Below, piece after piece: positions 17,686 through 27,124 of a stretch of 64,000 bases of DNA; position 1 is the stretch's first letter; every line of letters begins with the position of its first letter. This DNA comes from Jonesiaceae bacterium BS-20 (GTDB lineage: Bacteria; Actinomycetota; Actinomycetes; Actinomycetales; Cellulomonadaceae). The stretch spans positions 496,001 to 560,000 of the forward strand of contig CP146203.1 in the NCBI GenBank assembly GCA_039995105.1, in the 5' to 3' direction. The notes beneath the pieces are model-generated. The model ran no database searches and was not told where the DNA came from. It worked only from the letters and a program-made list of their open reading frames with translations. The translations under genes and the position numbers were made by a program.

Positions 17686-18304
17686 ACCACCTTATCTGGT
17701 TGGAATTGACGCGATGGTGACCGTCTGCCAACAGAAGCTGAATCACGTGGCCGGCCAAGCGATTGGCCCCAGTTTGAACTGATTGTGGGGTGATATCAGG
17801 ACCCAAGAATTGCTGCAGAGACCGCCGCGTCACGCCCAAAAAGTGATGTAAATTGTCCCAATGCGCGGAATGGTGGTAAAACTCACAGGCCCATGGTTGT
17901 TGCTGAAATATTTGCTGCTTCTTCGAGAGAAGCCAGCAAAACGAACCCACGCCGACGGCCGCCAAAAGATCTAACAGGGCGCAGTGCTCGTTGCCAATGG
18001 GCCATTTATGACGAGTTGGACGCCCGTCATACCGCCACTTTCGGTACATCGGGTTGTGTAAATCATTTGCTGCGTTTACTTGCTTAGGCATGCGCGTTTA
18101 CTCGCTCTTGCATGAGCGGACGATTGAAATTCTCTCGAGGCTTCTCTTGTGCCGCATGGGAAATTTCACCCGATAGAAATCAACAATCTTGTCCAAAGCG
18201 CTGATAAACCATACATGAGCACTGTTTGTTGAGATAACTGCTTTCCAACTGGAAGGTATTGTCTTATGGTGGATGAAATATATCTCTAGGGGAGAAGTAT
18301 CCAT
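17686..18304. other. Long divergent intergenic region, no gene seen
   Basis: This 619-base, comparatively AT-rich stretch separates the TagF-like gene (minus) from the Sdr-type surface protein gene (plus). Open frames in it have poor composition and no recognisable content. A small hairpin, CGCTC-TTGCAT-GAGCG, lies near 18101. It should hold both promoters. Confidence 0.5.
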
Positions 18305-21300
18305 ATGAATAGCATTTTAAGTAGGGCCAATTATGCCCTGCCCGAAAGCAGGCCCAAAAGGGGACTGCAACGACTCTTAGCGGCCATAGTGGCCGTTTTC
18401 CTTGCAATGGCGGGCGTAGTTACTACTGCAGGCGCAGCAACTGCGGCCACTCCGGGCATTGTCTCGGCAGAAGTGCTGCTTGACGGCCAGAAATACAACG
18501 GCACTCAGGTCGTTGCTGCCGGGCAGGAACTAACGCTCAGGGTCCAGTACAACAAGGACGCTGCGCCAGGCTCAACTGTTGAGTTTAAGTTCACAGATTC
18601 AATATCAATTCCCAGCGTTCCGGCTGGTAACGCTGCAGTTGAATCGATTGTTCAGGAAAACAATACCGTTAAGGTGACATTCAAAAATCCTTGGCCTAGC
18701 GGTGTAGACCAGGGTGTTTTTGATCTTAAGCTCAAGGTCAATGAGGTTGAAAAAAGTGAACTGAATAAGATTGCCTGGACCTTAGACGGTGAGGAAACCT
18801 CAATTGACGTCATTGTCAAAAAGCCAAGCGACGAATTTGCCAATGTAACTAATGGGCAGAACAAGTTCATTGATAACAATGCAAACCTTGGCCAGTACGT
18901 CTCTGTGACTGAGGAAAATGGTGTGCGCACGGTCGTAGTGAATCCGAATATCCTTAATGCAGAGATTCAGTACCGTTTGGCCATTGACACCGTTGCTGCA
19001 CAACCCGGCCTGGTCATTAAAGACGTTCTCCCAGCAGGTTTTGCGTATGTGGCGGGATCGTTCGTTACCGAGCACACCACTTGGGATGCAAACGGTCTGA
19101 ACAAGGTAACTAATCCGGGAACCTTCAACCCCCAGATCACCGGCAACACTTCTTCCAGCGCTTTTACCGGTCAGATTGATCTGCCAGCAAATTCCAAGAC
19201 CAAGATCACTTACAAGGTAAAGGTTGCAAACCAGGCAGCGGTAACTGCACTGCAGACTCAACTGCAGGCCTCCCTGGACGCACTTGGTGCAGGTAAGTAC
19301 GGTTCCTTCAACATTCCGGTTAAGAATGTCGCCACATTCGGTACCGTTGACAAGGACGCAACGTTCTCCTTTGGCGGACGTGTAGATGCACCACCAGCTC
19401 CTCCGGGCCCAGAACCGGGTAAGTCATTTAGCAAGAATGCTAGCTGGATCGACCACTCCTTCACTGCCGGCGAGGTTGACCAAGACGGCAAACTAATTAC
19501 GCCATATCCAATCGACTACAAGCTGACGGCCAATCTCACCAAGATCACGGGAGAGTCAGACTTTGAACTAACCCAGAACGTTGTCATCAAAGATCAACTA
19601 CCAGCCCAAGCTGAGTGGCTTGTAGCCGATCCAGCCTTTATTACCGCAACCGGTAATCTGGCTTTAGATAAGGTAACCGGCACGTTAACCGAGGCAGAAT
19701 TTGCCGGTGACGACTACGTTGGTAAGTACTGGGTGGATGGCCAAACCCTTTGGGTTAACGTTGGCAAAGACCACGCAACGACCGTAGTTATTGACGTTAA
19801 GGCGCAAGTAACCACCCTGGCTGGTTTACCTGCTGAGGGTAACAAGACTCAGGTGCAAGGTGCTGAATCATTCCGGCTGCGTAACGTAGCGGAATTTACC
19901 TGGGATGAGGGAAAGGCCGATTCCAGGGGATTCAACTCTTTCCCAACGGTTTTTCCTGAGACCGATGAGGGCTACAACGACCCATCAGTATTCAGCAAAA
20001 AGGGCGCCGCTGTAGGAGCGATTGAACCCGGTGAGACCGTTACAGTTAAGTACAACTTTGTTGTTACTGCGGGTAAGGGAATTGACGTTGCCAAATCCAG
20101 GATTGTTGACTACGTGGACGCAGACATCTTCGATGTCAATGACGCCGACGCAGTCAAGGTGTCTGGAAAGTACAACGGAACTGCTCTAATAGCCGCAGAC
20201 TTTGAACTTGGCACAGATGCGGACGGTAACCTTGTCATCGAACTCAGCGATTCCGGCAAAACTAAGGTGACTGAAGCCAACAAAAAATACGAGGTAGTGC
20301 TGGAACTGACCTCGAAGCCGTTTGATGGCAAGGAAACTAAGACAATTGCGAACAAGGCCACCCTGTTTGGTGAAGACGAAGAACCTTTGTTCTGGTCAGA
20401 GACTGAATCAGAGGTAACCTCCTACGGTGACGAGGCTGAGGTACGCAAACGGGTCTACGACCGTTCTGAATCGGCTTGGGTTCAAACCTTGGACGCCATT
20501 GTTGATGAAGATGGGAACCTACTGCAGGAACAGTATGTTTACCGGGTCGAGTTCATTCCACATGGCTCGTACAACCAGGTAACAATTGCAAACGTGGACG
20601 ACGTATTGCCTGATGCTGCGAACTTCTTAGGGTTCGTAACCGAGGCTAACGCAGCCACCGGAGCAAACCCTACGCCGGGTCCGGTAGATATTGGTGGAAA
20701 CCTTGAGGCTGTTTACAACGACGGCACGGTGACACTGAAGCAGAAGGACGGCACCAAGCTGCAAGCCGGTAACCCAATTGCTGCTTACTTTGCGGTTGAG
20801 ATTACCGATGCCAGCGCTCCAATCGTTAACAAGATTGGTTCTACCACAGCTGAGATCGTTCCGGTTGCATACCCAAGCATTGACATTGAAAAGTGGACGC
20901 TTGAGGCATCCGGTGAGAAGCCGCAGTACAACGCTGCAGGTGTCTTGCAAAACGATGGCTTTGATGGTGACTTTGACACCGACAGCAAGTTGGTTGCTTC
21001 CGGTATCGAGCAAGAGATCCACTTCACCGTTTCTAACGATGGTGGCGAGGCTCTAAAGAATGTTGCCGTTTCTGACGAGCTAGTTGCTGGTGAAGGCGCT
21101 ATTTCAGGCCTAGTCTGCACCTTCCCAGATGGCACTACGGGCGTAACCTGGGACGGACCATTTGCTCCAGGTGGACAGTTCGAATGTGTTGGGACCTTGC
21201 CTGGACTAACTTTGGGTGACACTCACCAGGACCGGGCAAGTGTGACAGCGCAGGGCCTAAAGTCTGACATTGAAGTTGCAGACCAGGATGACTGGAACGC

Positions 21301-23902
21301 AAAGGTCAAGTCGTACGCAGTTGGTGACTATGTTTGGATTGACACCAACCGGGATGGTATTCAGGATGCCGCAGAGGCTGTATTGCCTGGAGTTACCGTA
21401 ATCCTGCTTGATGGTGCGGGCGTTGAGGTTGACCGCACGGTAACGGATGACAACGGTCGCTACCTGTTTGATGAGCTTGAAGCTGGGGAATACCAGATCA
21501 AGTTTGAACTGACCAATGACCAAGCAGCCCTGTACAACTTCACCGAGCAAAATGCCGGTGCAGTAGGTACAGATTCTGACGCTGACGTTACAACGGGGGA
21601 GACCGTCAAGTTCACCCTCGGGGACGACAACGTGAACCTGACCAACCAATACACCGACCAAGACGTCAAAGCGACCGTAGGTATTGACCCAACCTGGGAT
21701 GCCGGTGTTGTTTTGAAGACCTATGCAGTTGGTGACTATGTTTGGATTGACACCAACCGGGATGGTATTCAGGATGCCGCAGAGGCTGTACTGCCTGGAG
21801 TTACCGTAATCCTGCTTGATGGTGCGGGCGTTGAAGTTGAGCGCACGGTAACGGATGACAACGGTCGCTACCTGTTTGATGAGCTTGAAGCTGGGGAATA
21901 CCAGATCAAGTTCGTGTTGACAGATGCTCAGGCCCAGGAATACAAGTTCACTGCTCAGAACGCTGAAGCTGCTGAAAATGGTAACGACTCTGATGCTGAT
22001 GTTGTGTCTGGTCTGTCTGCTAAGTTCAACCTAGACGGCACCAACAAGTCGCTCACGGATGATTACAGTGATCAGGATTTTACGGCTTCCGAGGGTGTTG
22101 ACCCAACCTGGGATGCCGGTGTGGTACTGAAATCCGTGTCCGTTGGTGATTTCGTATGGTTCGACAAGGACCGCGATGGCGCTCAGGGCGAGGGTGAGCC
22201 AGGAATCCCCGGAGTGGTTCTGGTTCTGACGGGACCTGATGGCAAGCCTGTAGTTGATATCTACGGCGAACCAGTTGGCCCGGTAACCACGGATGAAGAC
22301 GGTAAGTACTCTTTTGACAACCTTCCGGTTCTTAAGGACGGCGAGAAGTACATCGTAAACATTGACCGTGAAGATGAGTCCACCGTTGAGGCCCTCAAGC
22401 CTTACGTGCCAACGTATGAAGAAGGCGCAGAGCGCGACAAGGACTCCTCTACCTGGGAATCTGAATCACGCACGCTGACCGAAGATGGCGACCGCGACGA
22501 CACCTTGGACTTTGGATTTATCCTCAAGTCCTACGGTGTTGGTGACGTTGTTTGGGTTGACGCAAACAACAACGGCGTTCAAGACTACGACTCTGAAGAG
22601 CCACTTGCTGGCGTTACCGTAACCCTGTTCCGCGTACTGGAAGACGGCACGCTCGAAGAGGTAACCACGGACATCGACGGCGACGTAGTTGAACCGCAGG
22701 TTACCGATGAAGACGGCTGGTACATGTTCGATTACCTGCCAGCAGGTAACTACCAGGTCCAGTTTGAACTGACCGAGGAGCAGGCGACCAAGTACATCTT
22801 CACCAGCTACGTTTCCGGTGATGATGACTCGATCGACTCCAACGCGAACCCAACCACCGGTTTCACCGATGTCATTGCACTCAATGATGACAACGAGAAC
22901 CTGGATCTTGAGTACCTCGAAGGTGACTTTGGGGCATCGGAAGGTATTGACCCAACCTGGGACGCTGGTGTTGTAGTGAAAACCTACGCCATTGGTGACA
23001 TCGTTTGGGTTGACACCAACCGCGACGGAATCCAAGGTGAAACCGAGGTTCTTGAAGGCGTTACCGTAACGCTGCTCAACGACAAGGGCGACGTCATTAC
23101 GTCAACCAAGACGGACAAGAACGGCCGGTACATCTTCGACGTACTGCCAGCCGGCGACTACCAGGTCAAGTTCGAACTGACCAAGGAGCAGGCTGCCAAG
23201 TACAAGTTCACCTCGGTGAACTCGGGCAAGGACGCTAAGGCTGACTCGGATGCAGATCTTGGCACCGGTTTGACCAAGGTGTTCAAACTCGATGACAACT
23301 CCGCTGGTTTGACCACGGACTATGAGGATCAAGCATTCGAGGCTAACCAGGGTATTGACCCAACCTGGGACGCTGGAGTGGTTCTGAAGTCTGTATCCGT
23401 TGGTGACTTTGTCTGGGAAGACAAGGACGGCAATGGGCGCCAGGACAAGGGCGAGCCTGGAATTCCAGGGGTAGTTCTTGAGGTAACCGGTCCGAACGGC
23501 AAGCCAGTCACCGATGTCTACGGAAACCCGGTTAAGCCGGCAACCACCGACAAGGACGGCAAGTACACGTTTGAGAACCTGCCGGTTCTTGAACCTGGAC
23601 AGTGCTACACGGTAACCATCAACCAGAAGAAATCGGCTAAGGCACTCGAGAAGTACCTGCCAACCAAGTCTGGTGCTGGAGACCGCGGCGGTGACTCATC
23701 CACCTGGACCGTTTGCTCCGAGGGGCTGACTGAAGACGGCGAACGGGATGACACCCTGGACTTTGGATTCGTTCTGAACCCTGAGTTCCTAGCTGTTACC
23801 GGAACGAACCTGCTGGTTCCAGTGTCCGTTGCGACGCTGGCTCTGGGTGCAGGAGCGTACCTGGTACTACGTAACCGCAAGACTGGATCACGCCGCGCCT
23901 AA
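18305..23902 (+). CDS. Large SdrD_B-repeat surface protein with LAVTG sorting signal
   Basis: An 1865-residue secreted protein. A long signal peptide (RRLLAAIVAVFLAMAGVV region) is followed by about 950 residues of adhesin-like beta domains, including DUF11/isopeptide-D2-like modules (GETVTVKYNF, VKDVLPAGFAYVAGS). Six SdrD_B domains follow, starting near residues 1001, 1137, 1276, 1409, 1559 and 1696; each begins VGDxVWxDxxxxGxQ and contains the calcium-binding DxNxDGxxD-like loop. The C-terminus has LAVTG (1829-1833), a hydrophobic helix and an RNRKTGSRR tail. LAxTG signals are typical substrates of actinobacterial class E housekeeping sortases rather than pilus sortases. Start ATG 18305 follows AGGGGAGAAG. 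No sortase is adjacent. A role in adhesion or wall architecture is inferred. Confidence 0.88.
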   Translation: MNSILSRANYALPESRPKRGLQRLLAAIVAVFLAMAGVVTTAGAATAATPGIVSAEVLLDGQKYNGTQVVAAGQELTLRVQYNKDAAPGSTVEFKFTDSISIPSVPAGNAAVESIVQENNTVKVTFKNPWPSGVDQGVFDLKLKVNEVEKSELNKIAWTLDGEETSIDVIVKKPSDEFANVTNGQNKFIDNNANLGQYVSVTEENGVRTVVVNPNILNAEIQYRLAIDTVAAQPGLVIKDVLPAGFAYVAGSFVTEHTTWDANGLNKVTNPGTFNPQITGNTSSSAFTGQIDLPANSKTKITYKVKVANQAAVTALQTQLQASLDALGAGKYGSFNIPVKNVATFGTVDKDATFSFGGRVDAPPAPPGPEPGKSFSKNASWIDHSFTAGEVDQDGKLITPYPIDYKLTANLTKITGESDFELTQNVVIKDQLPAQAEWLVADPAFITATGNLALDKVTGTLTEAEFAGDDYVGKYWVDGQTLWVNVGKDHATTVVIDVKAQVTTLAGLPAEGNKTQVQGAESFRLRNVAEFTWDEGKADSRGFNSFPTVFPETDEGYNDPSVFSKKGAAVGAIEPGETVTVKYNFVVTAGKGIDVAKSRIVDYVDADIFDVNDADAVKVSGKYNGTALIAADFELGTDADGNLVIELSDSGKTKVTEANKKYEVVLELTSKPFDGKETKTIANKATLFGEDEEPLFWSETESEVTSYGDEAEVRKRVYDRSESAWVQTLDAIVDEDGNLLQEQYVYRVEFIPHGSYNQVTIANVDDVLPDAANFLGFVTEANAATGANPTPGPVDIGGNLEAVYNDGTVTLKQKDGTKLQAGNPIAAYFAVEITDASAPIVNKIGSTTAEIVPVAYPSIDIEKWTLEASGEKPQYNAAGVLQNDGFDGDFDTDSKLVASGIEQEIHFTVSNDGGEALKNVAVSDELVAGEGAISGLVCTFPDGTTGVTWDGPFAPGGQFECVGTLPGLTLGDTHQDRASVTAQGLKSDIEVADQDDWNAKVKSYAVGDYVWIDTNRDGIQDAAEAVLPGVTVILLDGAGVEVDRTVTDDNGRYLFDELEAGEYQIKFELTNDQAALYNFTEQNAGAVGTDSDADVTTGETVKFTLGDDNVNLTNQYTDQDVKATVGIDPTWDAGVVLKTYAVGDYVWIDTNRDGIQDAAEAVLPGVTVILLDGAGVEVERTVTDDNGRYLFDELEAGEYQIKFVLTDAQAQEYKFTAQNAEAAENGNDSDADVVSGLSAKFNLDGTNKSLTDDYSDQDFTASEGVDPTWDAGVVLKSVSVGDFVWFDKDRDGAQGEGEPGIPGVVLVLTGPDGKPVVDIYGEPVGPVTTDEDGKYSFDNLPVLKDGEKYIVNIDREDESTVEALKPYVPTYEEGAERDKDSSTWESESRTLTEDGDRDDTLDFGFILKSYGVGDVVWVDANNNGVQDYDSEEPLAGVTVTLFRVLEDGTLEEVTTDIDGDVVEPQVTDEDGWYMFDYLPAGNYQVQFELTEEQATKYIFTSYVSGDDDSIDSNANPTTGFTDVIALNDDNENLDLEYLEGDFGASEGIDPTWDAGVVVKTYAIGDIVWVDTNRDGIQGETEVLEGVTVTLLNDKGDVITSTKTDKNGRYIFDVLPAGDYQVKFELTKEQAAKYKFTSVNSGKDAKADSDADLGTGLTKVFKLDDNSAGLTTDYEDQAFEANQGIDPTWDAGVVLKSVSVGDFVWEDKDGNGRQDKGEPGIPGVVLEVTGPNGKPVTDVYGNPVKPATTDKDGKYTFENLPVLEPGQCYTVTINQKKSAKALEKYLPTKSGAGDRGGDSSTWTVCSEGLTEDGERDDTLDFGFVLNPEFLAVTGTNLLVPVSVATLALGAGAYLVLRNRKTGSRRA
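21314..21504 (+). repeat. 191-bp coding repeat, copy 1 (SdrD_B domain 1)
   Basis: This stretch recurs at 21722-21912 with only four base differences by eye (offset 408 bp). It encodes the conserved part of the first SdrD_B domain. The near-identity, including synonymous positions, points to recent duplication or gene conversion. Confidence 0.9.
21722..21912 (+). repeat. 191-bp coding repeat, copy 2 (SdrD_B domain 2)
   Basis: Second copy of the 21314-21504 repeat. The sequences diverge abruptly after the codons for YQIKF, so the domain ends differ while the cores are almost identical. Confidence 0.9.
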
Positions 23903-23935
23903 CTAGTTAGGTAGCCGTCCCAGTCGGGCAGTGAG

Positions 23936-23969
23936 AGCGGGGATTCACCGGAAACGGTGGGTCCCCGCT
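23936..23969 (+). terminator. Terminator after the Sdr-type gene
   Basis: AGCGGGGA (23936-23943) pairs with TCCCCGCT (23962-23969), with an inner CACC/GGTG stem, followed by TTCGTGTTT. Confidence 0.75.
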
Positions 23970-24094
23970 TTCGTGTTTGGGCAGGACAGTCCCGGGACCT
24001 TTGCCGGCGTCGGAGTCAGCTGCGCCTGATAGTGTAAAAGATCACTAAGAAGTTTTTGGTGGTTAGTGTTCACCGTGTAGCCAAAGGAGTCAAT

Positions 24095-25234
24095 ATGCTT
24101 CATACGGATATCCCGACCAGCAGTGACATCGCCCAACTCATGAGTGCTCGAGCGGCGGCTAGCGTCTCCATTTACCTTGAAACCAGTCCCCTTCCAGACC
24201 GATCAGAAACGGCGCGGCTTTCATTCAAAGACGCGGTGAAGTCCGCGCTCCTGCAGATCCGCCAGGGCGGCCAGGACCGCGAAACAAGGCTCAATGCCGA
24301 TGCCGTAGAACAGTTTGCGCAAGACCTCATGGACGATTCACGATTTTGGGTTTTCCTGTCAAACTCGCTCGCAGTTTTCATCACGCCGCAGGGGATCAAG
24401 ACCTTTCGTCTGCCCAACAACCTCAACCCGAGTGTTGAAGTGGCAGACCGGTTCAACGTCAAGCCACTGCTGCGGGCACTGACTTTTGCTCAGACGGCTT
24501 TTGTGTTGGCACTTTCGCAAAATGGTGTGCGGCTCATTGAGGTGACCGCGGATTTGCCCGCTCACACTTTGACTGTGCCGGGCCTACCGCAAGATGCTGT
24601 CGATGCGGTGAACGTGCCATCAATCTCTGGGCGGTCCCAACACAATCGGATCCAAGGATCCGAGGGGCAAAAGGTGCGGTTGCACCAGTATGCCCGGGCG
24701 GTTGACCAAGCGTTGCGGGGAATCCTATTAGGGCATGACCGGCCCCTTGTACTCGTGGCGCACGAGCCAATTGCAAGCATCTTCCGGGGCGTGAGTTCTT
24801 ATGGAAATCTGTTGCCCCAGGGGATTGCTGATAACCCCGAGACCACAAGCGACGCCGAGCTTGCGCAGTTGGCCCGGCCAATCTTGGACGAGTATTACGC
24901 GGCGGCGCTGCAACGGGTCACGGAACGTTTTGAGGATTTGGTCTCAGCGGGGCGAGCCCAAAAGGATCTGAGCGAGATTGCGCGTTCGGCAACTTTTGGC
25001 GCGGTTGAAACCCTGCTTATCAACATCGACAAGTCCACGGCGGGCACGGTTGATGATGACACCGGTGCGATTGTGTTCGCTGACAAGGATGATTCCGTAA
25101 ACTACCCAATAGTTGACGAGATAGCTCGCCGGGTCTTCCAAAACGGTGGGACTGTGCTGGCCGTGCGTGGCGAGGACCTTCCGGGAGCGGCACAGGAAGC
25201 AGCAGCGATTCTGCGGTTCGCGCAAGCCAAGTAA
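24095..25234 (+). CDS. baeRF-family protein (bacterial archaeo-eukaryotic release-factor-like)
   Basis: A 379-residue soluble protein that resembles the baeRF (family 3) group: bacterial proteins with the fold of archaeal and eukaryotic release factor 1 or Pelota-like domains. Landmarks are the N-terminal SVSIYLETSPL strand, the central SISGRSQHNRIQGSEGQKVR region, the long helix around ARPILDEYYAAALQRVTERF, and the C-terminal VDEIARRVFQNGGTVLAVRGEDLP, which matches the L7Ae-like end of such proteins. A role in ribosome rescue or stress response has been proposed for the family but not shown. Start ATG 24095 follows AAAGGAG; the longer frame from 24056 lacks a site. It is a single gene with terminators on both sides. 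Confidence 0.7.
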   Translation: MLHTDIPTSSDIAQLMSARAAASVSIYLETSPLPDRSETARLSFKDAVKSALLQIRQGGQDRETRLNADAVEQFAQDLMDDSRFWVFLSNSLAVFITPQGIKTFRLPNNLNPSVEVADRFNVKPLLRALTFAQTAFVLALSQNGVRLIEVTADLPAHTLTVPGLPQDAVDAVNVPSISGRSQHNRIQGSEGQKVRLHQYARAVDQALRGILLGHDRPLVLVAHEPIASIFRGVSSYGNLLPQGIADNPETTSDAELAQLARPILDEYYAAALQRVTERFEDLVSAGRAQKDLSEIARSATFGAVETLLINIDKSTAGTVDDDTGAIVFADKDDSVNYPIVDEIARRVFQNGGTVLAVRGEDLPGAAQEAAAILRFAQAK

Positions 25235-25318
25235 CTACTTTTGTTTGGTAACGCTCAGATCCCGCTCTAACGGGCCGGCTCCAACTCAGTAGGTGCACGG
25301 CAGTAGATAAGCACGGTG

Positions 25319-25353
25319 ATAGGGGGATCCCCTCAAGGAAGGGGACCCCCTAT
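25319..25353. terminator. Bidirectional terminator between the baeRF gene and the ABC exporter genes
   Basis: ATAGGGGG (25319-25326) and CCCCCTAT (25346-25353) form the outer stem, with inner CCCCT/AGGGG. It lies between two convergent genes. Confidence 0.75.
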
Positions 25354-25441
25354 TGCCATGCTCGTCGTGTCCATGGATCTCGCTCTGGCCAGTTGCCCGG
25401 TCCGGTAACCGGCGCTGGGGGAGCTTGGCGTTCCAAAAGGA

Positions 25442-27124
25442 TCAGAGTAGATCGCGCCGGTTGAACCCAATGAAGGAGACAGTCAGCAGGACTAGGATGA
25501 CTAGATTAATTGCCAGCCAGCCGCCCCAGTTGATGGTTGCTGCGGTCACTACCGGGACGTGGTGAAACGGGCTGATCCCCAAGATCCAGTGCCAAAGGTT
25601 AAACATGGGGCCAAAAATGGTCAGGGCGAACACCGCGACTAAGCCCAACCACCCCACAATCTTGCGTTGCGGGTGAGCACCAACTACGGCAAATGACAGT
25701 GCGATCACGGTCCACACCGCGGGGATGGTCATAAGACCTTGGCCCAGAATGTTGGGCACGCGCAGATCTTGATCTAGGGCGGAACCCAAAAAAGCGATGA
25801 TGCTCGTAGCTACAAGCATGGCGACAAGCGCGGTCCCAAATGAGACCAGCAGGTAACTAGCCAAATACTTGGTCCGGGTGACCCTGCTGGCAAGCAGAGG
25901 GTCCGTACGCATCGCGGTTTCCTCGGCAGCCATGCGCATGATGATCTGGACGCCCGCAACGGCCGCGATAATGCCCACCATCTTCAGGATCATTCCAATA
26001 AACCCTGACATGAGTTGGCTGGTATCCGTAGCTCCGGACCCTAGGATCTTGCCAATGTTTGGGTCGGTCGCAAACAGGTCCCGAACCGATGAGGACAGGT
26101 ATCCAAATACCAAGCCCAATACCACAAATCCCGCTAGCCATGCGGCCGAGGACGCGAGGTTGAGCTGGAACGTGAACCCAAAGATGCCGCCGCGGTGCTC
26201 CGCGGTAGCGGGCCCCGGCCGCGGCTGAATCAGCGCTGCCCCAAAATCTCTGCGGCCGTTCAACCCGAACGCAACCGCAAGCGTTGCCGCAGTGAACACC
26301 GCAGCCAAAGCGAAGGGCCACAGGGTGTAATCGCCCGCTGGCTTGACCGCCTGCATCCAGCCCAACGGTGTGAGCCAGGTAGTCCATTCGGGTGCGGCGC
26401 TCGCATCCAGGTAACCGCGTAATACAAACCAGCCACCCAAAAGCGCAACGCTCATGGTCTGCGCGGCACGGGCATCGGCACCGATTTGCACCGCAATGGC
26501 GGCAATACCTGTTGCCATCAGCGCGTTTGCGGTAAATGTGGCCGATAGCAACATGGTGTCAAAGGCGCCCGCGCCAAACGCGATGGTGAGTAAGAAGCTA
26601 ACAATCCCCAGCAGCACCGATGCAACGGTGGCAACCAAGACGGCCGCCGCTAGTCGGGTTTGGCGGCCCATGACACCGGAGGCAAAGAGCTCGGCCTGGC
26701 CGGTGTCCTCGTCCGCGCGGGTGTACCGGACCACAATGAACGTCGCCATGAGTGAGCCAAAGAAGCCACCTAAGGCGAGTGCCCGCCAGGTGTTGAAAGC
26801 CTCGGTTGTGCTCAGGTCTCCGGGCGGACCAAAGATGATGCTGAGGGCTGGGTTGCCGCTGAGGGTTGCTGAGAGCTGGGCGCGGCTGGCTTGGTCCGGA
26901 AAGATCCAGATGTAGGCAAGGACGGATGTTACCGAGAGCAGCGAAATTAAGATAACCCACGGCATGAAGTTGCGGACATCTTGGCGCAACACCATCGCGG
27001 CATACGGGCGCAGTCCCGTCGTGCTGGATGTGCTGGGTTTGGTGCCGGGGCTCAAGTCTGGGGTTAGTCCCGGTCTGGTCGTGGCAGGTTCGGGTGCAGC
27101 GTGGCTGCTTTGGTGCCCGGACAT
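25442..27124 (-). CDS. ABC exporter permease (large, polyketide-antibiotic-exporter type)
   Basis: A 560-residue integral membrane protein with about 12 hydrophobic segments in two six-helix halves separated near LNGRRDFGAALIQPRPGPA. This matches the COG3559-type permeases annotated as exporters of polyketide antibiotics, in which one long subunit pairs with a separate ATPase. The start at ATG 27124 overlaps the TAA stop of the ATPase gene (TAATG), with GAGG upstream on the minus strand; the frame stays open further upstream, but that part only shadows the ATPase gene. Substrate unknown. A drug or lipid exporter regulated by the divergent ArsR-like protein is plausible. Confidence 0.82.
   Translation of the reverse strand: MSGHQSSHAAPEPATTRPGLTPDLSPGTKPSTSSTTGLRPYAAMVLRQDVRNFMPWVILISLLSVTSVLAYIWIFPDQASRAQLSATLSGNPALSIIFGPPGDLSTTEAFNTWRALALGGFFGSLMATFIVVRYTRADEDTGQAELFASGVMGRQTRLAAAVLVATVASVLLGIVSFLLTIAFGAGAFDTMLLSATFTANALMATGIAAIAVQIGADARAAQTMSVALLGGWFVLRGYLDASAAPEWTTWLTPLGWMQAVKPAGDYTLWPFALAAVFTAATLAVAFGLNGRRDFGAALIQPRPGPATAEHRGGIFGFTFQLNLASSAAWLAGFVVLGLVFGYLSSSVRDLFATDPNIGKILGSGATDTSQLMSGFIGMILKMVGIIAAVAGVQIIMRMAAEETAMRTDPLLASRVTRTKYLASYLLVSFGTALVAMLVATSIIAFLGSALDQDLRVPNILGQGLMTIPAVWTVIALSFAVVGAHPQRKIVGWLGLVAVFALTIFGPMFNLWHWILGISPFHHVPVVTAATINWGGWLAINLVILVLLTVSFIGFNRRDLL

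Noticed and set aside
17591-18091. 166-codon minus-strand open frame upstream of the TagF-like gene
   Set aside because: Overlaps the TagF-like gene in another frame, has irregular composition and no recognisable domain or ribosome-binding site.
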